Shown: positions 35,726 to 44,876, numbered from the stretch's first letter. The stretch is 64,000 nt of DNA from CAVQEG01 sp963711465 (GCA_963711465.1 CAVQEG010000001.1:1178001-1242000), one strand, 5' to 3'. The notes: generated by a model from the letters alone, not told the origin. Program-made: numbers and translations.

Positions 35726-38116
35726 CTACCGGAACAGGAGGAAGAGAGCCGCTATGCCGAGTGCGACGTAGACGAGGTAGGTCTGAATCCGACCCGTCTG
35801 CAGCTGCCGGAAGAAGAGCCCGAAGAACTGCATGGTGCCGGCCACGCCGTTGACGATCCCGTCGACGACGTAGGTGTCGAAGTCTCCGATGAATCGTGCG
35901 AACCCCACCCACGCCGCCGCAACGCCGTTGACGATCCCGTCGACGATGTTCTGGTCGAACCACGCCGCCGTTCGCGACAACACCGCGGTGAAGGCGACCG
36001 GGAACACCTCTTCGTAGAGGTTGTCCTGGTACCATCTGTTGAACAGGAAGGCCCTCAATCCACGTGGTGGCTCGTAGGAAACGTTCTGACCCGTGGCACC
36101 GCTGCGGCCGTATAAGATGAACGCGACGAGGATTCCAAGCGCCGCCAGCAGCAGCGACACCATCGCCGGAGCGCTGATCACGTGCGGAATGCCGGTCGCG
36201 TGCAGATGGTGCAGCGTCGATTCCAGCACCTTCTGCCAGCTCACTCCGTCGGTGGCCTTCACCATTGGCTCGGCCGTCGCCGGCACTACGCTCGCTGGCG
36301 TCTCGATCCACTTCGACATGAACCACCCGCCGGCAGGATCGAGCGGATTGGCGCCGAAGCCGATCCACAACGAAAATGCAGCCAGTATCGCCAGCGGTAC
36401 GGTCATCAACCGGGGCGCCTCCCGCATGTGTGTGTGGATGTCCTCCGCCTTCGGCTCGCCCCAGAACGTGAGGAAGATCATTCGGAACATGTAGAAGGCC
36501 GTCATCGCAGCGACGACGTAGCCGATGACCACCACGAACATCGCCACCAGACTTGGGCTCAGCTCGGCGAAGGCCCAGGCCCCGGCCAGAATCTCATCCT
36601 TGGACATGTATCCGCTGAACAGCGGAATGCCGGATATCGCGAACGTCGCAATCAGCATCGTCCAGTAGGTGATCGGCATCTTCCGGCGCAGCGCGCCCAT
36701 GTTCCGCATGTCCTGCGGATCGCGGCCGTGATCGTGCAGCTCGTGCAGCGAGTGGTGCATCATATGGATCACCGAACCGCTGCCGAGGAACAGGAGCGCC
36801 TTGAACATCGCGTGCGTCACCAGGTGGAAGACGCCCGCCGACCATGCGCCGACGCCCATGGCCAGCACCATGTAGCCGAGCTGGGACACCGTCGAGAAGG
36901 CAAGCACCTTCTTGAGATCCCACTGCACCATCGCGATCGAAGCAGCGAGTACGGAGGTGAACGCACCGATGGCGGCGATGAACAGCAGCGCGTCGCCGGT
37001 CAGCATCGGGAAGATTCGCGCGGTCAGGTAGACGCCCGCGGCGACCATCGTCGCAGCGTGAATCAGCGCCGAGACCGGCGTCGGACCCTCCATCGCATCG
37101 GGCAGCCAGACGTTGAGCGGGAACTGCGCCGACTTGCCGATTGCACCGCAGAAGAGCAGCACACCCGCCGCCGTCAGCCACGCCTCCGATCCGAACGGCA
37201 GCGCACCCCCGGCGATGTGATCGAAGATCTCCGAGAGCTGGAACGTCCCCAGCTGCGTGAAGATGATGATGATGCCGAGGAACATCCCGATGTCGCCGAT
37301 GCGATTGACGATGAACGCCTTGCGACTGGCGTACTGGGGCGCCGGCCGTTCGTACCAGAATCCGATCAGCAGGTACGAACTCAATCCCACCAGCTCCCAG
37401 AAGATGTAGATCATCAACAGGCTGTTTGACAGCACGATCCCGATCATCGAGAAGGTGAACAGCCCGAGGAATCCGAAGTAGCGGTTGAGTCGGCCGCCGT
37501 GCATCGCCGGCGCGCGCATGTACTCGCTGGAGAACAGGTGCACCAGCAGCGAGACGAGCATGACCACCACCAGCATGATCGCCGAGAGATTGTCGGCGAG
37601 CACGCCCAGCGTCACGTGGTAGGAGTATCCGGCGATGTTGGTGGCGGCGTCGGCGAAGTTGTACCAGATAGCGGTCCACTCGGCCTTCGGATGGACCGAT
37701 GTGGTGGCCTCGGCCATCGGCATCGAAAGTACCTTCGCGGCGAGGATGAGCGCGAGCACGAGACCGACGGCGACGATGCCCGTCGAGACCCACGTCAGAC
37801 GGTAGGCACGACGCTGATCTCGATCGGTCCACTCTCCCCGCCCGCGCGCCACGGCCACCTCGAGGTGGAGGCCCGGCGCATCGAAATTCCCGTGCACCGA
37901 GTCCTCGAGCGGTTCGTCGAGCGCCGACTGCGCATGGATCGCTGTCTGTTCGTCGGCAGGATTGTCGACATCGTACGATACCGGTGGGTTCTCGTGCGGA
38001 TCGACCACGTAGTCGCTCGGCGTCTTCATACGTCCGACGACGAGCTGGAAGACGAATCCGGCGAGCGGAAGCAGAAGGATCAGCAGCGAAAGGAGCAGAA
38101 TCGTATCGAGATCCAT
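35726..38116 (-). CDS. nuoL: NADH-quinone oxidoreductase subunit L, with hydrophilic insert
   Basis: The 796-residue distal pump subunit is longer than E. coli NuoL (613). FWELVGLSSYLLIGFWYERP, QFPLNVWLPDAMEGPTPVSALIHAATMVAAGVYL and FSTVSQLGYMVLAMG are diagnostic. Between the first helix and the next (about residues 29-106) lies a charged insert of some 75 residues (DYVVDPHENPPVSYDVDNP, then EVAVARGRGEWTDRDQ). The C-terminal part includes the lateral-helix region and two near-identical VDGIVNGVA segments (about 730-770). A further hydrophilic stretch around residues 605-640 contributes to the length. Whether the first insert is a family trait cannot be judged here. Confidence 0.95.
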   Translation of the reverse strand: MDLDTILLLSLLILLLPLAGFVFQLVVGRMKTPSDYVVDPHENPPVSYDVDNPADEQTAIHAQSALDEPLEDSVHGNFDAPGLHLEVAVARGRGEWTDRDQRRAYRLTWVSTGIVAVGLVLALILAAKVLSMPMAEATTSVHPKAEWTAIWYNFADAATNIAGYSYHVTLGVLADNLSAIMLVVVMLVSLLVHLFSSEYMRAPAMHGGRLNRYFGFLGLFTFSMIGIVLSNSLLMIYIFWELVGLSSYLLIGFWYERPAPQYASRKAFIVNRIGDIGMFLGIIIIFTQLGTFQLSEIFDHIAGGALPFGSEAWLTAAGVLLFCGAIGKSAQFPLNVWLPDAMEGPTPVSALIHAATMVAAGVYLTARIFPMLTGDALLFIAAIGAFTSVLAASIAMVQWDLKKVLAFSTVSQLGYMVLAMGVGAWSAGVFHLVTHAMFKALLFLGSGSVIHMMHHSLHELHDHGRDPQDMRNMGALRRKMPITYWTMLIATFAISGIPLFSGYMSKDEILAGAWAFAELSPSLVAMFVVVIGYVVAAMTAFYMFRMIFLTFWGEPKAEDIHTHMREAPRLMTVPLAILAAFSLWIGFGANPLDPAGGWFMSKWIETPASVVPATAEPMVKATDGVSWQKVLESTLHHLHATGIPHVISAPAMVSLLLAALGILVAFILYGRSGATGQNVSYEPPRGLRAFLFNRWYQDNLYEEVFPVAFTAVLSRTAAWFDQNIVDGIVNGVAAAWVGFARFIGDFDTYVVDGIVNGVAGTMQFFGLFFRQLQTGRIQTYLVYVALGIAALFLLFR

Positions 38117-38232
38117 TGTCGCAGGTCCCTCGGAGCGCGTCCGTCTGGCCGCGCCGCTGTGTGCGGCTCGTGGACTGACTCACTCGACAGGTGGGGAAGG
38201 AACGCGGGACGCAGTGGTCCCGTCGGATGGAC

Positions 38233-38559
38233 TCAGTCGCGGAGCAGGTCGACCTCGTCGACGTTGATCGTGTGGAACCGCTTGTAGATGTTCAGCACGA
38301 TCGCAAGTGCTACGGCTGCTTCACAGGCGGCAAGTACGATGACGAACAGCGATGCCACCTGGCCGGTCATGCTGCCTGGAGCGCCCGCCGGAGAGAAGCG
38401 GGAGAAGGCGACGAAATTCACGTTGGCCGCATTGAGCATCAGCTCGATGCCCATCAGCAGCATCACCGCGTTGCGTCGGGTGACGACCGTGTAGAGTCCC
38501 AGGGCAAAGAGGATCGCGCCGATCGTCAGAAAGTGTGGAAGGCCGATATGCGTGAGCAT
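38233..38559 (-). CDS. nuoK: NADH-quinone oxidoreductase subunit K
   Basis: From the ATG at 38559 the 108-residue subunit has three helices and the two membrane Glu residues of NuoK: MLLMGIELMLNAANVNFVAFS and VIVLAACEAAVALAIVL. The hydrophilic C terminus YKRFHTINVDEVDLLRD is as in the family. It contributes to the quinone-coupled proton path. Confidence 0.95.
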   Translation of the reverse strand: MLTHIGLPHFLTIGAILFALGLYTVVTRRNAVMLLMGIELMLNAANVNFVAFSRFSPAGAPGSMTGQVASLFVIVLAACEAAVALAIVLNIYKRFHTINVDEVDLLRD

Positions 38560-38599
38560 CGCGGTACGGGGATTTGTCGGCAGTACGTGTGAACAGACC

Positions 38600-39133
38600 C
38601 TACATCCGATCGGCGGCATCCTCCGGAGTCAGCCGGTCGGAGCGCGCGATCATCGCCGCGCCTACGAGAGCGACCAGAATCACCACCGCACTTGCGATGA
38701 ACAGCAGTGCGAAGTCGCTCATGAACAGCGTGCCGATGACCGACGTCGTCGGCATTGCCGTGTCCAGCTGCCCGACCGTCGCCTGCCGCCAGGCGGGGTT
38801 CAGCCACACCACCTGGACGAGCGCCACCAGCAGTGCCACGGAAACCACCACTCCGGCCCCCCGCCGCCCCAGTGACGCCGCCTCTTCCCACAGCCGATCG
38901 ATGTTCGAGGTCAGCATCATGCCGAAGAGGAACAGCACGAGAATTCCACCGACGTAGATCAGCAGCTGCGAGACGCCGACGAAGTCGGCGCCGAGCAGGA
39001 TGAAAATGCCGGCGACGCCAAAGAGCGTGAACATCAGGGAGAAGGCGGCGTGGGCGATGTTGCGAACGGTCGCGACCATGAATCCCGAAACGACGGTGAT
39101 CGCGGCGAAGACGTAGAAGATGACCGTGTACAT
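38600..39133 (-). CDS. nuoJ: NADH-quinone oxidoreductase subunit J
   Basis: The 177-residue membrane subunit has five helices; NIAHAAFSLMFTLFGVAGIFILLGADFVGVSQLLIYVGGI contains the conserved helix-3 pi-bulge region, followed by LVLFLFGMMLTSN. It starts five bases after nuoI, which implies translational coupling. Confidence 0.94.
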   Translation of the reverse strand: MYTVIFYVFAAITVVSGFMVATVRNIAHAAFSLMFTLFGVAGIFILLGADFVGVSQLLIYVGGILVLFLFGMMLTSNIDRLWEEAASLGRRGAGVVVSVALLVALVQVVWLNPAWRQATVGQLDTAMPTTSVIGTLFMSDFALLFIASAVVILVALVGAAMIARSDRLTPEDAADRM

Positions 39134-39138
39134 AGTGA

Positions 39139-40290
39139 TTACTCCTCCTCCCGTTTCTGCTTCGCCTCTGCGATGCGTCGTTTCAATGCTTCGATGCGCG
39201 CGGCCTTGTCGGCATCGTCTCCCTCAGCGCTTGACGCATCGCCGGTCGGCGCGGCTGAAACATCGCCGCCGGTCCCCGCGCCACCGGCAGTCGAAGCCGA
39301 TCCACCCGAAGCCGAATCGCCACCCGCAGTCGCAGCGTCAGCCTCCTCCTCACCCTCGCGCGCTGCGCGCGCGGCGGCCATCTTCGCCCTCAATTCCGCG
39401 ATGCGCGCGGCCTTGTCATCCGCCGACATACCGGGTCCGCTCCGATCCGAGTTGCCCCCGGCAGTCGCAGCGCCCGCGGACGGATCGTCGGCCGGTGCCG
39501 ACGGAGTGACTCCGCCGTCTCCACCCTCACGAGCGGCGCGCGCCGCCTCCATCTTCGCCTTCAGAGCCGCGATCTTCGCTTCCTTGTCGTCGGCCGCCGA
39601 AGCTTCGGTGTCCGACGCCGCCGCCATACCGCCTTGCTCACGAGCCGACTTCGCCGCTTCCATTTTCGCCTTCAGAGCCGCAACGCGCGCCGCCTTGTCG
39701 TCGGCTCCTGCCGCAGTCGGCTCCGCGGCCGCTGCCGCTTTCGGTGCTGCCGCTTTCGGTGCTGCCGCCTTCGTCGCTGCCGCCTTCGTCGTCGGCGCCG
39801 CAGCTGCGGCGTTCTCCTCGGCCGCCTTCACCTTCTCGACGACCTCCTCGGGCGTCAGCGTGACGAAGTTGTAGATGAGGTTGTCACGGTCCTGTTCGGA
39901 GAATTCAAAGACGTCCGTCATCCAGATGCAGTCGGTCGGACATGGCGGAACGCACAGTCCGCAGTAGCAGCATTTGGCGATGTCGATATCGAACTTCGTG
40001 ACCCACAGCGCCTTGCGTTTCCCCTGCGAGGTCTCCCCCGGCTGATCGTCGCCGACGGCCTTGACCGTTTCGATGGCAATGCAGTTGACCGGGCAGGCGC
40101 GCGAACACTGATCACACCCGATGCAGTCGTCCATGTTCACGTACAGTCGATTGCGAACGCGATCAGACTGCACCGGATGCTCGTGCGGGTAGCGCAGGGT
40201 CACCGGTCGGCGGCCGATGTACGGCACGGTCACCTTCAGACCGATGAGCGTCGTGCGGACGCCGTCGTAGATGTCGGAGAAGATTCCCAT
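39139..40290 (-). CDS. nuoI: NADH-quinone oxidoreductase subunit I with Ala/Lys-rich repeat tail
   Basis: Residues 1-157 are a normal NuoI: two 4Fe-4S motifs, CIGCDQCSRACP (C56, C59, C62, C66) and CCYCGLCVPPCP (C107, C110, C113, C117), bridging electrons to the quinone site. Residues 158-383 are an added low-complexity tail of some 225 residues. It starts Ala/Lys-rich and holds four copies of a 23-residue helical unit like DDKAARIAALKAKMEAARA at about 196, 233, 290 and 359, separated by Ser/Gly/Ala linkers. The frame is continuous and the next gene begins five bases on, so the tail belongs to NuoI. A similar kind of tail is known at the end of enterobacterial RnfC; its function is unclear there too. 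Confidence 0.93.
   Translation of the reverse strand: MGIFSDIYDGVRTTLIGLKVTVPYIGRRPVTLRYPHEHPVQSDRVRNRLYVNMDDCIGCDQCSRACPVNCIAIETVKAVGDDQPGETSQGKRKALWVTKFDIDIAKCCYCGLCVPPCPTDCIWMTDVFEFSEQDRDNLIYNFVTLTPEEVVEKVKAAEENAAAAAPTTKAAATKAAAPKAAAPKAAAAAEPTAAGADDKAARVAALKAKMEAAKSAREQGGMAAASDTEASAADDKEAKIAALKAKMEAARAAREGGDGGVTPSAPADDPSAGAATAGGNSDRSGPGMSADDKAARIAELRAKMAAARAAREGEEEADAATAGGDSASGGSASTAGGAGTGGDVSAAPTGDASSAEGDDADKAARIEALKRRIAEAKQKREEE
39142..39819 (-). repeat. Region encoding the NuoI repeat tail
   Basis: Four units of about 69 bases encode ADDKAARxAALKAKMEAAxxARE-like helices, spaced 37, 57 and 69 residues apart by linkers of unequal length. The DNA copies differ, so this is protein-level repetition rather than a fresh tandem duplication. 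Confidence 0.8.
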
Positions 40291-40308
40291 GGTCGGGCGT
40301 GAATTCGG

Positions 40309-41511
40309 TCAGTACTGCCGACCCGGATCAACCGGTGCCGTCGGCGTTGCCTTCGAAATGGTCGGACGAGAGGCCGCCGGCGAAGGGGCCAGATAGGAGA
40401 CCCAGACGGCGACGATGAGCACCGCGGCGAATCCGATCGGCAGAAAGATCTTCCAGCACAGGCGCATCAGCTGGTCGACTCGAAGTCGCGGTAGTGTCCA
40501 GCGCAGAACGATCTGCAGGATGACGAGCAGGCCGGCCTTTCCGATGAACCAGATCACGCCCTCGATGCCGATTGCCACCGCCGTGCCGATGCCGAGATAC
40601 TCGACGATGAACCGCGGAAATGGCGAAAGCCATCCGCCGAGAAAGAGCGTCACGGCGATCGCGCTGACGACGAACATGTTCGCGTACTCGGCGAGGTAGA
40701 ACACCGCGTACTTCATCGCACTGTACTCCGTGTTGTACCCGGAGACGAGTTCTGATTCGGCTTCCGGCAGGTCGAACGGGACGCGGTTGGTCTCGGCCAG
40801 GCCACAAACGTAATAGATGAGCGCACCGAACAACATGACCGGAATCAGCAGAACGCTCCACGGAGTTCCCGCACGTGCAATCGTCTCGCCGGTGATCACC
40901 GAAACCACCGCATCGGTCTTCGGTCCGCCGAAGACGTACCAGTTCCAGAACCCACCTCCCTGCTGCTCGATGATTCCCTGCATCGACAACGTTCCGGCGA
41001 GCATCACCACGGCGAGGATCACGAAGCCCGCGGGGATCTCGTAGCTGATGATCTGCGCCACCGAGCGCACGCCGCCGAAGAGCGTGTACTTGTTGTTCGA
41101 CGCCCACCCCGCCATGAACAGACCGAGCACCACCAGCGAACTGACGGCGATGATGTAGAAGACACCGACATCGAGATCGGCGCCGATGTAGAACGGACTG
41201 AAGGGAACGACGGCGAAGGCGGCAAATGAACCGACGAAGACGAGGAAGGGTGCGATCTGGAACAGCCAGCGGTCGGCCGCAAGCGGTCGGATCGACTCCT
41301 TCTGGATCAGCTTGATGATATCGGCGAACGGCTGCAGCATCCCGTACGGTCCGGCCTCCATGGGACCGAGCCGGTGCTGCATGAACGCCGAGAGCTTCAG
41401 TTCGGCGAGAATCGCCGCGACGGCGAATACGAGCACGAACACCAGCGGCAGCACCGCCATGGCGACGTACGGCAGAATGCCCGGAAGCGTGTTGACGAAG
41501 AATTGTTCCAT
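40309..41511 (-). CDS. nuoH: NADH-quinone oxidoreductase subunit H
   Basis: The 400-residue subunit forms much of the quinone-binding chamber. AELKLSAFMQHRLGPMEAGPYGMLQPFADIIKL is the NuoH N-terminal signature, and AETNRVPFDLPEAESELVSGYNTEYSAMKYAVFYLAEY the acidic loop linking quinone reduction to pumping. The last 40 residues are a polar Pro/Ala/Ser tail (SPAASRPTISKATPTAPVDP) beyond the usual end. Spacing to nuoD is 12 bases. Confidence 0.96.
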   Translation of the reverse strand: MEQFFVNTLPGILPYVAMAVLPLVFVLVFAVAAILAELKLSAFMQHRLGPMEAGPYGMLQPFADIIKLIQKESIRPLAADRWLFQIAPFLVFVGSFAAFAVVPFSPFYIGADLDVGVFYIIAVSSLVVLGLFMAGWASNNKYTLFGGVRSVAQIISYEIPAGFVILAVVMLAGTLSMQGIIEQQGGGFWNWYVFGGPKTDAVVSVITGETIARAGTPWSVLLIPVMLFGALIYYVCGLAETNRVPFDLPEAESELVSGYNTEYSAMKYAVFYLAEYANMFVVSAIAVTLFLGGWLSPFPRFIVEYLGIGTAVAIGIEGVIWFIGKAGLLVILQIVLRWTLPRLRVDQLMRLCWKIFLPIGFAAVLIVAVWVSYLAPSPAASRPTISKATPTAPVDPGRQY

Positions 41512-41523
41512 GTCAGTGGTCGG

Positions 41524-42792
41524 TTACCGGTCCACCTCTCCCATCACGAAGTCGAACGACCCCATGATCGCGATCAGGTCGGCGACCATGTGGCCGCGGG
41601 ATGCCTCGGCCAGGGCGCCCAGGTTCACGAAACACGGTGCGCGTACCTTCACGCGGTACGGATTGGTGCCTCCCTTGGACACGATGTAGTAGCCGAGCTC
41701 GCCCTTCGATGTCTCCGTGCGACTGTAGATCTCACCCTCCGGCGTCTTGACCCGCTTCGGTACGTCCTTCTGCGGATCTCCCTCCAGCAGCGACGGGTCG
41801 CGCCGGCAGTGCTCCACCGCCTGCTCGACGATCTTCAGCGATTCCTCCATCTCCCGGATCCGGACCCAGTAGCGGTTGTAGCAGTCGCCCACGACCGCGC
41901 CGTCGTCGTTGGTGCCGACCGGGATCTCGAAGTCGAACCGATCGTATATCGAATACCGGTCGTCACGGCGGATGTCCCAGCGAACCCCGCTGGCCCGCAG
42001 CATCGGGCCGGTGATGCCGAAACTGATCGCCACGTCCGCCGGCAGGATGCCGATGCCCTTGGTCCGCGTCGTGAAGATCTTGTTGCCCGTCAGCAGTTCG
42101 TTGATCTCGCGCAGAGTGGATCTGAACTGATCGGCGAACGCCTGCACCTCGTCGAGGAATCCAGGATAGACGTCGTGACTCAGTCCGCCGATCCAGATGA
42201 AGTTGTACAGCAGCCGTGCTCCGCAGAGCTTCTCGAAGATCGACAGGATGATTTCGCGGTCGCGGAAGCAGTAGAGGAACGGCGTGAATGCGCCGACGTC
42301 GAGCCCATAGGTCCCGATCCCGCCCACGAGGTGCGACGCAATGCGATTGAGTTCGGCGACGATGACGCGGACATACTCGACCTTCTCGGACACCGTGATC
42401 CCGGCCAGCTGCTCGACGGCAATGGCGTAGCCGAGATCGTTGTTCATCGCTCCGAGGTAGTCGAGCCGGTCGCAGTAGGGAATCACCTGCGGCCAGGTCA
42501 TCGCCTCGGCGTGCTTCTCGAAGCAGCGGTGCAGATACCCGAGATGTGGCACTGCATCGACCACCTGCTCGCCGTCGAGCACCAGTTCCACACGAAACAC
42601 GCCGTGCGTCGACGGGTGCTGCGGGCCCATGTTGAGCACCATCTCCTCGGTTCGCAGCGACCGACGGGCGCGGATCTCCCCCACCTGCGGATCGAGAACG
42701 GCCGCCTGCGAACCGTTGACGTGCACGCCATCACGATTGATCACCTCGGAGTGGTCGTGGCGGGAATCAGGGGAATTTGAAGGGTGATCCAT
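41524..42792 (-). CDS. nuoD: NADH-quinone oxidoreductase subunit D
   Basis: The ATG at 42792 gives 422 residues. NMGPQHPSTHGVFRVELVLDGE contains the quinone-site His pair region, followed by HLGYLHRCFEKHAEAMTWPQVIPYCDRLDYL; the C terminus RAPCFVNLGALAEASRGHMVADLIAIMGSFDFVMGEVDR is the family end. The 35-residue N-terminal tail is polar (DHPSNSPDSRHDHSEV). NuoC and NuoD are separate here, with a small membrane gene between them. Confidence 0.96.
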   Translation of the reverse strand: MDHPSNSPDSRHDHSEVINRDGVHVNGSQAAVLDPQVGEIRARRSLRTEEMVLNMGPQHPSTHGVFRVELVLDGEQVVDAVPHLGYLHRCFEKHAEAMTWPQVIPYCDRLDYLGAMNNDLGYAIAVEQLAGITVSEKVEYVRVIVAELNRIASHLVGGIGTYGLDVGAFTPFLYCFRDREIILSIFEKLCGARLLYNFIWIGGLSHDVYPGFLDEVQAFADQFRSTLREINELLTGNKIFTTRTKGIGILPADVAISFGITGPMLRASGVRWDIRRDDRYSIYDRFDFEIPVGTNDDGAVVGDCYNRYWVRIREMEESLKIVEQAVEHCRRDPSLLEGDPQKDVPKRVKTPEGEIYSRTETSKGELGYYIVSKGGTNPYRVKVRAPCFVNLGALAEASRGHMVADLIAIMGSFDFVMGEVDR

Positions 42793-42835
42793 GGCAGATC
42801 CGAACGAATGATTGGTACGACGGGGGGTGCGCCAC

Positions 42836-43069
42836 TCAACGCTGCATCTTCTCGAATTTTCGTCGGAAGACTCCGTAGGCGGCCACCGCACCACCCGAGG
42901 CCACCACGGCGATTGCCGATGCAATCAGAAACCACCAGGCGTCATCGCCATTGGCGCGGCTGTACAGCAGGTAGAAAACCATGAAGACGATCGCGGCAAG
43001 GAGGTTGAACCCGGCCATGATCAGGAACCCCGAGGCGGGATTCGAATTCTTCTTCTTTGCGTCGAACAC
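42836..43069 (-). CDS. Small two-helix membrane protein inside the nuo operon
   Basis: The 77-residue product has a polar N terminus with KKKNS, two membrane helices (GFLIMAGFNLLAAIVFMVFYLLYS and WWFLIASAIAVVASGGAVAAYGVF) and a basic end (RRKFEKMQR). It sits between nuoC (26 bases upstream) and nuoD (43 bases downstream) in the same orientation. It matches no canonical complex I subunit. It may be an accessory or assembly factor; this is inference from position and coding quality only. Confidence 0.7.
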   Translation of the reverse strand: MFDAKKKNSNPASGFLIMAGFNLLAAIVFMVFYLLYSRANGDDAWWFLIASAIAVVASGGAVAAYGVFRRKFEKMQR

Positions 43070-43095
43070 GTCGCTTTCCGATGTCGTGAACGGTC

Positions 43096-43629
43096 TCAGT
43101 ACGGAACGCGAATTCCGTTGTAATACTCCGGCACTACGTAATCCTTCCGCAGCGGATATCCCTCCCAGTCGTCCGGCAGCAGTATCCGACGCAGGTCGGG
43201 GTGACCTTCGAACACGATGCCGTACATGTCATACCCCTCGCGCTCGTGCCAGTCGGCCGACCGCCAGACGCGCGCGATCGACGGCACGCGCGGATCCTCG
43301 AGCGTGACCGACACACGCAGTGCGCAGCGGTGAATCGTCCGCCACATGCCGCCCTCCTCGTGCAATGCCGACAGATGGTAGACCACCGCCAGGTCGGCCG
43401 ACGCATCCTTCGAGAGCTCCCGAAGATCCAGGCACGACAGGCAGTTGAGATTGTTCATCAGATACCGCGGTTCGTCGCGCAGATACAGGCAGACGTCGCG
43501 TATCCACTCCGCCGACACGTCGATGTACGGCGTCCCCGACTCGGCCGGCACCTGATGCAGGTCGCCGATCATGTCGGAGAACTTCTCCTTCAAATCGGCA
43601 TGAATACCCTCGATTGAAACCGGATTCAT
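43096..43629 (-). CDS. nuoC: NADH-quinone oxidoreductase subunit C
   Basis: The 177-residue peripheral-arm subunit carries SIARVWRSADWHEREGYDMYGIVFEGHPDLRRILLPDDWEGYPLRKDY, the 30-kDa subunit signature. The start overlaps the nuoB stop by four bases (ATGA at 43626-43629). It pairs with NuoD in the connecting module. Confidence 0.95.
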   Translation of the reverse strand: MNPVSIEGIHADLKEKFSDMIGDLHQVPAESGTPYIDVSAEWIRDVCLYLRDEPRYLMNNLNCLSCLDLRELSKDASADLAVVYHLSALHEEGGMWRTIHRCALRVSVTLEDPRVPSIARVWRSADWHEREGYDMYGIVFEGHPDLRRILLPDDWEGYPLRKDYVVPEYYNGIRVPY

Positions 43630-44180
43630 GCGGCACCATTGGATTGCAGCGGTGAGCCCTCCGTCACCGCCGGCGAACTCGGCGCCTGCACCATGCTCTG
43701 GTGTCGCACCTTGTCACGCAGCCGGATGAGTCCCTCGAGCAGCGCCTCGGGTCGCGGCGGGCACCCCGGTACGTAAATGTCGACCGGGATGACACGATCG
43801 ACGCCCTTGAGCACGTGGTACCCGTGCTCCCAGTACGGTCCGCCACAGTTCGAACAGCTCCCCATCGAGATCACGTACTTCGGATCGGGCATCTGTTCGT
43901 AGAGTCGCTTGACGCGGGTGGCCATTTTGAGCGTGACGGTGCCGGAGATGATGATCACGTCGGAGTGGCGCGGGCTGGGACGGGGAATGACGCCGAAGCG
44001 CATCATGTCGAAGTTGGAGGCGTTGGCCGCCATGAATTCGATGGCGCAGCAGGCCAGTCCGAATCCCATCTGCCAGATCGAACTCAGCCGCCCCCAGTTG
44101 AGGAGCGATTCGACGGAACTGAGGATTACGTTGCTCGACTCGAAGCCGTCGGCACTGTCGAGCTTGTTGAGGAGGCCCAT
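43626..44180 (-). CDS. nuoB: NADH-quinone oxidoreductase subunit B
   Basis: The 184-residue subunit binds cluster N2, the last electron carrier before quinone. The ligands are the adjacent Cys pair in GLACCAIEFMA and the Cys in MGSCSNCGG and VPGCPPRPE. The C-terminal 25 residues are a Pro/Ser/Gln tail. Coupled to nuoC by overlapping codons; 85 bases separate it from nuoA. Confidence 0.96.
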   Translation of the reverse strand: MGLLNKLDSADGFESSNVILSSVESLLNWGRLSSIWQMGFGLACCAIEFMAANASNFDMMRFGVIPRPSPRHSDVIIISGTVTLKMATRVKRLYEQMPDPKYVISMGSCSNCGGPYWEHGYHVLKGVDRVIPVDIYVPGCPPRPEALLEGLIRLRDKVRHQSMVQAPSSPAVTEGSPLQSNGAA

Positions 44181-44265
44181 GGTCGTTGGGAGAATTCCTG
44201 CGCCCGTCGACGCCTCGTGCCGGGCAGCGGCGGACAGGTTGGCAATCGTATGTGGAAGGCGGATC

Positions 44266-44736
44266 TCAGGCCGGTTCGGAGGGCTCGGACGCCGAGGCGT
44301 GCACTGCCTCGGACGAAGGACGGAATCTCGGCTTCTGATGCGTGATCAGCGACTCGAGTCGCGGCACGACCGGACGCGGAATCACCCAGTCGAGGTCACC
44401 CTTTCGCCACAGATAGACATCCCCGACGATGAGCACCAGCAGAAACACCGTTCCCAGCCAGAAGGCGACGTGTCCGATCGCGCCGAAGACGGTCGCCCAC
44501 GGGAAGAGCATCACGAACTCGAGATCGAACAGGAGGAAGACGAGGGCGATGACGTAGAACCGGATGTTGAAGCGGATGTGGGCATGCTCGGGAGAATCCT
44601 CGCCGCACTCGTATATCAGCAGCTTCTCGCGCGTCGGACGCGACGGACGCAGCAGCCAGTTGGTAACCAGACCGCCGGCGACAAAGATGATTCCGAGCAG
44701 GAAGAAGATGAAGACGGTGCCGAATTCGCTAAGCAT
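44266..44736 (-). CDS. nuoA: NADH-quinone oxidoreductase subunit A
   Basis: The ATG at 44736 gives 156 residues starting MLSEFGTVFIFFLLGIIF. The loop KLLIYECGEDSPEHAHIRFNIRFYVIALVFLLFDLEFVMLFPWA has the conserved Cys and the Asp/Glu pair of NuoA. A C-terminal tail of about 40 polar residues extends past the third helix. It is first of the operon; a candidate promoter lies at 44846-44876. No nuoE, nuoF or nuoG follows in this cluster. Confidence 0.95.
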   Translation of the reverse strand: MLSEFGTVFIFFLLGIIFVAGGLVTNWLLRPSRPTREKLLIYECGEDSPEHAHIRFNIRFYVIALVFLLFDLEFVMLFPWATVFGAIGHVAFWLGTVFLLVLIVGDVYLWRKGDLDWVIPRPVVPRLESLITHQKPRFRPSSEAVHASASEPSEPA

Positions 44737-44845
44737 GGCAATCGGGTCGGTGTGTCCGTTTGCGGCGGGCAGTTCGGTCTTCGATGGGCGGTGTATCCTG
44801 CCGATCGGCAGTGGGATACCGCCCTGACGGATTCTCGAACGGCGG

Positions 44846-44876
44846 CTAGTATACGAAAGTTCGAAACCCGTGCAAC
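44846..44876 (-). promoter_or_regulatory. Putative promoter of the nuo operon
   Basis: On the minus strand GTTG is followed by 19 bases and TATACTAG; read instead as a classical promoter it gives TTGCAC, 16 bases, TATACT. The leader would be about 105 bases before nuoA. Confidence 0.5.

Noticed and set aside
39142..39819. The NuoI tail as a separate gene or frameshifted extension
   Set aside because: The frame is continuous from the second iron-sulfur motif, there is no plausible internal start, and nuoJ follows five bases after its stop.
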